From Shewanella sp. MR-4 (GTDB lineage Bacteria; Pseudomonadota; Gammaproteobacteria; Enterobacterales; Shewanellaceae): DNA of 64,000 nucleotides. The position numbers and the translations under genes are program-made. Every line of letters begins with the position of its first letter. Positions within the stretch are counted from its first letter, which is position 1. Shown piece after piece: positions 9,359 to 14,975 of this stretch. The stretch lies in NCBI RefSeq assembly GCF_000014685.1, contig NC_008321.1:1054001-1118000 (forward strand). Reading direction: 5' to 3'. Under the pieces are notes generated by a model. That model was not told the DNA's origin. It worked only from the letters and a program-made list of their open reading frames with translations, and searched no databases.

Positions 9359-10003
9359 ATGAAATACGTTAACCGATTAAGTGTGATTGCTGGTTTGTTA
9401 CCGCTCGCCCTCGCATTACCAACCTATGCTGAACCTGAGCTGTTTGTCGCCCCCTACGGTGGTTACAGCTTTGGTGGTAGCTCGTTCGATATCAATGAAC
9501 TCGATGCTAACAACGCTGAAACCGATAATAAGCAGAGTGTGGGTATCGAAGAGGCGAGCCATTACGGCATCATGTTAGGGATTGGTACTAACGATCCCGG
9601 CAATATTTACCTGCTCTACAGTCGCCAATCCTCCGAGCTGAAAAGCGGTGGCCTGTTTACCCCAGACTTAGTCGCCTCCTTAGATGTGGACTATATCCAC
9701 CTTGGCGGCACTTTATTCTTCCCAAGTGGCGATTTTCAGCCCTACATTACCGCCAGTGCCGGGGTGACTCGGATGATGCCCGATGATTGGTCAACGGAAA
9801 CCCGTTTCTCCATGGGCATTGGTGGTGGCGCCGAATACCGCATGACGCAAAACTTCGCGCTGTTTGCAGATTTGCGTGGCTATGCGACCTTTATTGACAG
9901 TGACAGCTCACTTTTTTGTAATGAAGACCAATGCTTATGGCATGTCACATCGGATGTCATGTGGCAAGTGCAAGCCAATCTTGGGGTCAAACTCAGTTTT
10001 TAA
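9359..10003 (+). CDS. Outer membrane beta-barrel protein (OmpW/OmpX-like size), function unknown
   Basis: A 214-residue secreted protein with a clear signal peptide (about 1-24, cleavage after TYA). The mature part alternates polar and hydrophobic residues with many Gly and aromatic residues, contains YGGYSFGG and YITASAGVTRM, and ends in KLSF with a terminal Phe, the usual outer-membrane assembly signal. This fits the small eight-stranded barrel superfamily. Two cysteines near residue 180-187 could form a loop disulfide. No ligand or pathway can be read from it. AAGGGATTAAG before the ATG supports the start. Confidence 0.75.
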   Translation: MKYVNRLSVIAGLLPLALALPTYAEPELFVAPYGGYSFGGSSFDINELDANNAETDNKQSVGIEEASHYGIMLGIGTNDPGNIYLLYSRQSSELKSGGLFTPDLVASLDVDYIHLGGTLFFPSGDFQPYITASAGVTRMMPDDWSTETRFSMGIGGGAEYRMTQNFALFADLRGYATFIDSDSSLFCNEDQCLWHVTSDVMWQVQANLGVKLSF

Positions 10004-10048
10004 TTTCCCTGCTTTTGGGCAAGGTGCAAACGCAGTTAAGAGGTAAAG

Positions 10049-11002
10049 ATGAAAATAGTCGTACTCGATGGTGAAACCTTAAACCCTGGGGATTTAACTT
10101 GGCAAGCGGTCAGCGCATTAGGGGAATTTAGCTGTTTTGCCCGCACGCCCTCGGCGGAGATTATCCCGCGCGCTCAGGATGCCGAGATAGTGCTCACCAA
10201 CAAGACGCCCTTCGATGCCAACACCTTAGCCCAACTGCCTAAGCTTAAATATATCGGCGTGCTTGCCACGGGCACCAACGTGGTGGATCTTGCCGCCGCA
10301 AAAGAGTTAGGCATAGTGGTCACCAACGTGCCCGCCTATGGCCCCGATGCCGTCGCGCAAATGGTGTTTGCCCATATATTGCATCATACGCAAGCCGTTG
10401 CCGCGCACCATCAAGCCGTTGCCGCAGGGCAATGGAGCAATTGCAGTGACTTTTGTTTTACCTTAATGCCGCTGCAATCCCTTAAAGGCAAAACCTTAGG
10501 CTTGATTGGTTATGGGGATATTGGCCAGCAGGTGGCTAAACTCGCCTTAGCCTTTGGCATGAAGGTATTAGTGAATACCCGCACCGAACCTAGCGATTTA
10601 CCCCTAGGCGTGAGTTGGACATCCCGCGATACGGTATTTAAGGAGTCCGATATTCTCTCGCTCCACTGCCCACTCACCCTTGAGACCACCGAGCTGATTA
10701 ATGCCCAAACCCTCGAATTAATGAAGCCGCAGGCGTTACTGATCAACACCGCGCGCGGCGGCTTAATCGATGAGGCCGCGCTTGCGGCCGCATTAACGCA
10801 GGGCAAAGTCTTTGCTGGCGTCGATGTACTCTCGACCGAACCACCGAGTGCAGATAATCCGCTACTAACAGCGCCCAATATCAGTATCAGCCCCCACAAT
10901 GCTTGGGCGACCAAAGAAGCGCGGCAGAACCTACTCAATATCGCGACGGCAAATCTCAGCGCTTATTTAGCTGGCGATAGAGTGAATTGGGTGAATCCCT
11001 AA
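10049..11002 (+). CDS. D-2-hydroxyacid dehydrogenase, glycerate dehydrogenase-like
   Basis: A 317-residue NAD(P)-dependent dehydrogenase of the D-isomer 2-hydroxyacid family. The Rossmann loop GLIGYGDIGQ is near residues 151-160. The catalytic Arg is in INTARGG (about 229), the Glu in LSTEPP (about 260) and the His in SPHNAW (about 285). Overall composition is closest to HprA-type glycerate/hydroxypyruvate reductases, but substrate cannot be decided from these motifs. GAGGTAAAG precedes the ATG. It is the last core gene before the accessory island; the strand and codon use do not suggest transfer. Confidence 0.85.
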   Translation: MKIVVLDGETLNPGDLTWQAVSALGEFSCFARTPSAEIIPRAQDAEIVLTNKTPFDANTLAQLPKLKYIGVLATGTNVVDLAAAKELGIVVTNVPAYGPDAVAQMVFAHILHHTQAVAAHHQAVAAGQWSNCSDFCFTLMPLQSLKGKTLGLIGYGDIGQQVAKLALAFGMKVLVNTRTEPSDLPLGVSWTSRDTVFKESDILSLHCPLTLETTELINAQTLELMKPQALLINTARGGLIDEAALAAALTQGKVFAGVDVLSTEPPSADNPLLTAPNISISPHNAWATKEARQNLLNIATANLSAYLAGDRVNWVNP

Positions 11003-11088
11003 GGCTTGTGGGTTAGCTTGTTCCTGTTTAAAGGGAATAGGCTGCTACTCCAGCGTAAATTATGCAGGGATCGTAGGTAGTTAAAAAT

Positions 11089-11147
11089 GTTGGCACCAAC
11101 TGATAGGTGCGCCATGGCATTCGCTCACCGACACGCAGCAAGTCCTA
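11089..11147. repeat. Short-palindrome array, left of the insertion sequence
   Basis: GTTGGCACCAAC (11089-11100) and GCCATGGC (11111-11118) are consecutive near-perfect or perfect palindromes, followed by CAGCAAGTCC at the IS edge. A matching run of palindromes resumes beyond the other end of the IS at 12493. Together they look like one REP-like hairpin array interrupted by the element; the joining is inference. Confidence 0.5.
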
Positions 11148-11148
11148 T

Positions 11149-11159
11149 ATGGACACCTC
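11149..11159 (+). repeat. Subterminal inverted repeat of the IS, transposase-distal end
   Basis: ATGGACACCTC, the exact reverse complement of 12477-12487. A further GGACACCT copy at 12413-12420 overlaps the transposase ribosome binding region. Confidence 0.85.
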
Positions 11160-11260
11160 GAATAGATCAACCACTTTTTAAGTAACAGAAAGTAATACTG
11201 CGTACGTATATCCGACCTGTTTATGAGAATCTTTGCTCTCTGGCCTTAATGAGAACCGCG

Positions 11261-11324
11261 CCTTTGCAGCTTATCGTCCGTCCGGAGTCATATGCTCCTT
11301 GTACTCTCTCAGCATCTGCAAAGG
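11261..11324 (-). ncRNA. Candidate guide (seek/bridge) RNA hairpin of the IS
   Basis: CCTTTGCAG (11261-11269) pairs perfectly with CTGCAAAGG (11316-11324), enclosing a 46-base interior that includes the smaller hairpin GGAG/CTCC (11284-11298). The position downstream of an IS1111-group transposase is where such elements are known to encode the RNA that selects target and donor DNA. The interior contains ATCGTCCGT (11273-11281), which matches eight of nine bases of ATCATCCGT next to the right IS end. Transcript limits and guide pairing are inferred. Confidence 0.5.
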
Positions 11325-11395
11325 CCGGTATTACCTGTTACTTCATTATCTGTAGTCGTGTTTTTGGGGTGAGTTTAATACTCGATTTTTACAAA

Positions 11396-12409
11396 TTAAC
11401 AAGACCGATATTCGCTGCGATGAAACAGCAGCGCCCAAATGATCCGCGCCAATTTGTTTGCAATTGCTACTGCCGCTTTCTGTTTACCCCGCCGCTCAAT
11501 CACCTTTAAGGCCCATACGGAGATCCTGTCATTACTCTTACTTGCATAGCGAATAATCGACCAAGCTCCCTGGATCAGTTGCCGCCGCAGATAGCTGTTA
11601 CCTCGTTTGGTTATGCCGCTTAATTTCTGTTTTCCCCCACTGGAAAACTCTTTAGGAACCAGTCCTAAATTTGCAGAAAAATGCCGAGCACCATGATAGC
11701 CAGAGCCATCTCCGGCAAATGACACCGCGGCAGTGGCAATGATTTCTGCAACGCCTCTTATACCCATTAGTCGCTTGGCATCTGGGTGCGTTCTTGCCTG
11801 CAGTTTGATGTCTTTTTCCAGTGAACCTATTGCAACGTTGATCGCACGCAACTCTTCCATCAGCTCACGCATGTATTGGCGTGCAATCGTAGTGAGTTGA
11901 TTACTGGCATCCTCAAGTAATTCCGGCAGTAAAAGATTCAATGGATTACGTCCTTTAGGGAGGGCTATTCCATATTCACTTAGTAAACCTCTGATTTGAT
12001 TGGTTAGTGCAGTGCGTATTCTGATCCGGCGCTCGCGAATTCTGTGAGTAATGATGATATCAACCTGCGCTAAGGTTCTCGGCTGGACGAAAATCAGGTT
12101 CGGTCTCTGCGCCGCCTCACAGATAGCGAAGGCATCATTGCGATCGTTCTTATTGCCTTTGACAAATGGCTTAACATGCTGAGGCGGGATCAGTTTGACG
12201 TCATGCCCGAGAGAAAGTAACTCTCTGCCCCAATAGTTAGAGCCACTGCAGGCTTCCATCGCAATAGTGGCATCAGGGTAAGTACGCAGAAAAGTAAGGA
12301 GCTGAGCACGTTTAATCGAACGGTTAAAAACACTCTTGCCAGCTTGATTTACCCCACATACTTGGAAGATATTTTTTGCGAGATCAATTCCTATTAGTGT
12401 AACTTTCAT
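11396..12409 (-). CDS. IS110-family transposase (IS1111 group), DEDD RuvC-like recombinase
   Basis: 337 residues. The N-terminal DEDD domain starts with IGIDLAKNIFQV (first catalytic Asp), followed by MEACSGSNYW (Glu) and KNKNDRNDAFAI-type residues (Asp pair, here GNKNDRNDA) near 90-100. The C-terminal Transposase_20 domain contains GIRGVAEIIA and the conserved KRGNSYLRR segment near the catalytic serine region. These elements cut and join circular donor molecules under RNA guidance. ATG at 12409 is chosen because AAAAGG lies 8 bases before it; an in-frame GTG three codons upstream lacks this spacing. No frameshift is seen. Confidence 0.94.
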   Translation of the reverse strand: MKVTLIGIDLAKNIFQVCGVNQAGKSVFNRSIKRAQLLTFLRTYPDATIAMEACSGSNYWGRELLSLGHDVKLIPPQHVKPFVKGNKNDRNDAFAICEAAQRPNLIFVQPRTLAQVDIIITHRIRERRIRIRTALTNQIRGLLSEYGIALPKGRNPLNLLLPELLEDASNQLTTIARQYMRELMEELRAINVAIGSLEKDIKLQARTHPDAKRLMGIRGVAEIIATAAVSFAGDGSGYHGARHFSANLGLVPKEFSSGGKQKLSGITKRGNSYLRRQLIQGAWSIIRYASKSNDRISVWALKVIERRGKQKAAVAIANKLARIIWALLFHRSEYRSC

Positions 12410-12476
12410 TTTGGACACCTTTTGTTGTTATTGAACGTGCAAATTCAATATGGCGTAAATGACGCCTACTTCACAA

Positions 12477-12487
12477 GAGGTGTCCAT
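12477..12487 (-). repeat. Subterminal inverted repeat of the IS, transposase-proximal end
   Basis: GAGGTGTCCAT on the plus strand, the exact complement of 11149-11159. It lies about 68 bases upstream of the transposase start codon. Confidence 0.85.
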
Positions 12488-12492
12488 CCCAT

Positions 12493-12560
12493 CATCCGTG
12501 GATGCTCGACCGCCCAGTCTGATGTGAATGGATTCACGAATGCCGCGATGGCATGGATGC
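12493..12560. repeat. Short-palindrome array, right of the insertion sequence
   Basis: Three hairpin-forming units follow one another: CATCCGTGGATG (12493-12504), GTGAATGGATTCAC (12524-12537) and ATGCC/GGCAT (12540-12554). Short open frames across 12422-12670 are artefacts of this structure. The rest of 12561-12724 shows no gene I can support. Confidence 0.55.
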
Positions 12561-12724
12561 CAAAGAGCGGCCATGGGGCGGACAGTCGTCTCGCCAATCA
12601 CCATAGCTCGCCTTTTTAGCATTAGCGGAACCTGTAGATTTAAAAGATTACGTAACATACTTTTTGACAAAAGAGTGTCAGGACGTCAGCTGTATCAGGT
12701 GAATTTCGGGTAAAAATATCTATG

Positions 12725-12822
12725 GGGTAACGCCTCAAACACCAGTTTGGTGAAGATGGCGGTTATTTTGGTACCAAAAAGGTGGCTGCTTTGCCAAATT
12801 CGCGTGCTTTGACTTGTTAAAC
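12725..12822 (-). repeat. attC-like recombination site (long, imperfect)
   Basis: On the minus strand GTTTAAC (12822-12816) fits the R'' core RYYYAAC, and the distal end carries GTTACCC (12731-12725), a weak match to R'. The two arms share the pattern TAAC..TCAAA.CAC...TTTGG in inverted orientation, and a 14-bp palindrome TTTTGGTACCAAAA (12766-12779) lies in the centre. It sits immediately after the stop of the SUKH gene, as expected for the attC of that cassette. The poor R' lowers confidence. Confidence 0.5.
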
Positions 12823-12825
12823 ATT

Positions 12826-13251
12826 CTAGAACTTGAGTGTATAGCCATTTGTAACCCAATCTTTGAAACTAACAGCCAATAGCACCATAGCTTCTTTTGT
12901 TAAGTCAGCGAAAGGCACTCTATATAGGGGCCACTCCTCTGAGCTCTTACTATGTGTGGTATCGAACACTATTGATTCTCCACCTCCATCTGAGCCAATA
13001 GCAATTAGACCCGGTAGATATTGCTCATAGCAGTAAGCTTCTGTTAATTCAGATACCTCTCTTGCGCTCCAAAGCACAATAGAATCATCTGGTTCCTGCA
13101 CACCTATCGGTGTTTCGGCACCATTCGTTTCGAGCAAGAATATCTTGTACTCGCTCGGGAGATTATTTCCTAACCACTTTTCAAGAAGTTCAACGTCTTC
13201 AGGGGTGGCTGGACTCTCAGGATATTCGAATTTATCTCGATAGTTGCTCAT
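12826..13251 (-). CDS. SUKH (SMI1/KNR4) domain protein, immunity-like
   Basis: A 141-residue single-domain protein of the SUKH superfamily, whose bacterial members are commonly immunity proteins against contact-dependent or polymorphic toxins. The family pattern is visible: an N-terminal helix with LEKWLG, then LPSEYKIFLLETNG (about 34-47), and the central IAIGSDGGGESIVFD strand-turn (about 83-97). No signal peptide or membrane segment. The ATG lies 3 bases after the GTTAAGC core of the adjacent attC site, and an attC-like site follows its stop, so it is the single gene of an integron-type cassette. No toxin gene is adjacent; orphan immunity is inference. Confidence 0.8.
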   Translation of the reverse strand: MSNYRDKFEYPESPATPEDVELLEKWLGNNLPSEYKIFLLETNGAETPIGVQEPDDSIVLWSAREVSELTEAYCYEQYLPGLIAIGSDGGGESIVFDTTHSKSSEEWPLYRVPFADLTKEAMVLLAVSFKDWVTNGYTLKF

Positions 13252-13254
13252 GGT

Positions 13255-13309
13255 GCTTAACGCTTATTCAGCCGACGCGTCAGCGGTCGGCTGAATTGAC
13301 TTGTTAGAG
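13255..13309 (-). repeat. attC recombination site of a gene cassette
   Basis: Plus-strand GCTTAAC (13255-13261) and GTTAGAG (13303-13309) are the two core sites; read on the minus strand they are CTCTAAC and GTTAAGC, the latter a perfect GTTRRRY. Between them an 11-bp perfect inverted repeat, ATTCAGCCGAC (13266-13276) with GTCGGCTGAAT (13286-13296), closes a 9-base loop. Length (55 bp) and layout match class 1 cassette attC sites. The C-terminal codons and stop of the upstream cassette gene lie inside it, which is typical. Confidence 0.82.
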
Positions 13310-13710
13310 AGCTTCTGAATTGCTTTTACATTAATTTGAATTTTTAGTACTGAGAATAAAATTAACACAAAGAAGATGACCCCAAATGTAATTGCGTAAT
13401 CCGAGTCTCCATACGATGTAGACTTTACAACCGAAGCAGCAAAAAATATCAACCATGTTCCAAGCATACTGGAGTGAAATTTTTTATTAGCTATTAATGC
13501 ATCCCTATAAATTTGCGTTGCCGTTTTGTTTTCGGCGAATGCCGCTTCGCTATCAGCTACTATTTTTCTACTAACCTCAAGTTCGTCAGCACATGCTTTG
13601 GAACAAACAATTCCCCAGCCAGTGTCCAATAGGCATTCTTCACAAATAAAACGATGGCAATGTTTACACAGTCCTATTGCTTCATGATCTAAATGGGTTC
13701 GGCATTTCAT
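13264..13710 (-). CDS. Zinc-finger (B-box-like) membrane protein in a gene cassette
   Basis: 148 residues, not assigned to a named family. The N-terminal 40 residues carry a Cys/His array (C3, H6, C15, C18, C23 region, C26, C36, C40, including CKHCH and CEEC) that resembles a B-box or double zinc ribbon. A charged helical linker (about 45-70) follows, then two hydrophobic helices (about 80-97 and 105-125). The last ten residues, read through the attC arm, are attC-encoded and not a domain. The gene starts about 8 bases after the core of one attC site and ends inside another, so it is a mobile cassette gene. Cytoplasmic zinc module with a membrane anchor is inference. Confidence 0.7.
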   Translation of the reverse strand: MKCRTHLDHEAIGLCKHCHRFICEECLLDTGWGIVCSKACADELEVSRKIVADSEAAFAENKTATQIYRDALIANKKFHSSMLGTWLIFFAASVVKSTSYGDSDYAITFGVIFFVLILFSVLKIQINVKAIQKLSNKSIQPTADASAE

Positions 13711-13711
13711 A

Positions 13712-13879
13712 CTAGCTCTCTAACTTCTTAGTATTTATGTGCTGTTTGCAGGGCATAAATCGCTTGTTGGACTTGGCTGCTGCCACAGCCATGTCAATTG
13801 GTATCAATGATGCTATAGGAATTTGCTTTTTTGCGGTAGCGGTTTTTATACAGTTTGATGGGTAATTACTTGATATCAC
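13712..13879 (-). pseudogene. Tail of a truncated cassette gene reading into attC
   Basis: A frame open from a GTG at 13879 to a TAG at 13712, 55 codons. Its last 25 codons cross the attC site at 13718-13772, a common property of cassette genes. The upstream part has no credible ribosome binding site and is bounded by an in-frame stop about seven codons earlier, beyond which repeat DNA begins. I read it as the surviving 3' end of a third cassette whose front was lost. It could also be chance. Confidence 0.25.
13718..13772 (-). repeat. attC recombination site of a gene cassette
   Basis: On the minus strand GTCCAAC (13772-13766) is a perfect RYYYAAC core and GTTAGAG (13724-13718) a one-mismatch GTTRRRY. 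The arms contain ATTTATG (13733-13739) and its complement CATAAAT (13754-13760), flanked by further partial pairing. The length equals the other short attC. It separates the zinc-finger cassette from the truncated upstream cassette. Confidence 0.7.
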
Positions 13880-14180
13880 TTTGCCTTTTTCGTTCTTTCA
13901 CGCTTATTTTTTGCTGAAAAATTGCTATCTAACGGCTCAAAACGCCAAGGAATACACCTCCCCTCGGAGTTGCCGCGGGGCGAATAGACAAATTGCGTGA
14001 GTCTCGCCACTGATGGCGAGCTAGCTTCCGCAGGTGCAGGGACGCATCCTTCGGAAGCGATAGCAAATTTGTCAATGAGCACAAGGGGCTTTCAACTCCG
14101 TTAGGGGCGTCTTTGAGCATCCAAGGAGGATAGGACGAGCAGTCCTCCTTGGTCGGGTGTGGGGTGAAGCCCCGCGACTT
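13880..14180. repeat. Repeat-like noncoding block with strong hairpins
   Basis: No gene is supportable here: two overlapping frames exist on the minus strand, but neither has a start site or protein-like composition. Structure seen: TAACGG (13929 region) and CCGTTA (14097 region) as distant inverted ends, GGCGAG/CTCGCC-type short stems, CCAAGGAGGA/TCCTCCTTGG (14121-14130 with 14143-14152), and GGGG/CCCC (14161-14173). I recall similar blocks as multicopy intergenic sequence in Shewanella; this cannot be tested within the window. 14181-14337 shows nothing further. Confidence 0.45.
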
Positions 14181-14337
14181 TGATTTTGATTAAGCATTGA
14201 AGCTACAAAAAAGAAGGGATGCATAACTTCTAAGTCGAACCATCAACTTTTCTATAGGCAGAGCTTTACTTGTCCAATTCCCCTTTTGAACTGCGAAATA
14301 CACTTTGGGGCAAAAATAGCACAATGATGTAATGACA

Positions 14338-14547
14338 TTACTTTTGAAACCATTTTTCTACTTCGGTGGGGTTCTTCTTTATATACAAATGAATAAAGAA
14401 CCCACAGATCAAATACAATATGGTTAATATTAAAGCACCACCAAACTGTAGATTTTCAAATGCTCCCTGCGAATATATGGTTGCAGTTGCAACAACACAG
14501 AATGCTATAAAAATCGACCAAAATGCAGTTTTCTGATTTTTGCTCAT
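14338..14547 (-). CDS. Small two-helix membrane protein, unknown function
   Basis: About 69 residues (73 if the upstream in-frame ATG at 14559 is used). Two hydrophobic helices (about 9-27 and 34-56 of the shorter form) are joined by a short polar turn, with a lysine/glutamate-rich C-terminus; the tail positive charges suggest a cytoplasmic end. The shorter start has GGATAGA at a suitable distance. I do not recognise a family. AT-rich composition relative to neighbours and its place at the edge of the cassette region suggest it came with the island, possibly as an older cassette. Confidence 0.5.
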   Translation of the reverse strand: MSKNQKTAFWSIFIAFCVVATATIYSQGAFENLQFGGALILTILYLICGFFIHLYIKKNPTEVEKWFQK

Positions 14548-14559
14548 CGTTCTATCCAT

Positions 14560-14975
14560 GATTTCAAATTTTATTCATACGCTGAGCGTTAAGCCCGTCA
14601 GACCAGTGAATCACTACTGATGTTGTAGACACTTTCTAGCATTACTAAATTTAGGTCAACAAACCAGTACCAAGCAGTGCTAGTTCAGTCATGTGAAACA
14701 AGTTTTGGGGCAATAGCTTTTAGTAGGATGAACTGTGACTGTTGGCGGCATATAAACCTCCTTGTTCAATGCTGAATCAAGTATAGATTGAGGTTATTAC
14801 CACCCTATTTAAAACAGGATATCTCAGTATTTCCCGTATTTCCTTTTCAATAAAAAGTATTACTTTTATGTCGTTTAATACCTAGGTAAAAAATTTTATC
14901 GTATTATCCCGTCACTTTTTTATCTATTTAATTGCTTCGCGAGAGCGAGATTCCCCCCACAGAAAAGGATTTTTT
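14560..14975. other. Intergenic region before the OmpA-like gene
   Basis: 416 AT-rich bases without a gene. A single GTTAAGC core-like heptamer at 14588-14594 could be a relic of an attC site, but no partner core or arms were found. The promoter of the downstream gene is presumably in 14850-14960; no regulator site was recognised. AGAAAAGGA just before 14976 is the ribosome binding site. Confidence 0.4.

Larger units (their letters stand above)
11145..12491 (-). mobile_element. IS110-family, IS1111-group insertion sequence
   Basis: Bounded by an 11-bp inverted repeat, ATGGACACCTC at 11149-11159 and its complement at 12477-12487. The single transposase gene on the minus strand belongs to the IS110 family, whose classic members lack terminal inverted repeats, whereas the IS1111 group has short subterminal ones as here. 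The exact ends lie a few bases outside the repeats and are approximate. About 235 noncoding bases lie downstream of the transposase stop, the position where IS1111-group elements encode their guide (seek/bridge) RNA. The transposase is intact, so the copy may be active. Confidence 0.88.

Noticed and set aside
11249..11509. 86-codon plus-strand frame in the IS noncoding end
   Set aside because: It overlaps the transposase end antisense and covers the candidate guide RNA; no ribosome binding site.
12422..12713. Short frames of 60-80 codons next to the right IS end
   Set aside because: They follow the palindromic repeats on both strands and lack coding signals.
13876..14120. Two overlapping minus-strand frames of 63 and 68 codons
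   Set aside because: They arise from hairpin-rich repeat DNA; neither has a start site or a recognisable domain.
14588..14594. GTTAAGC heptamer as a fourth attC core
   Set aside because: No second core or inverted arms at a suitable distance; a single heptamer is expected by chance.
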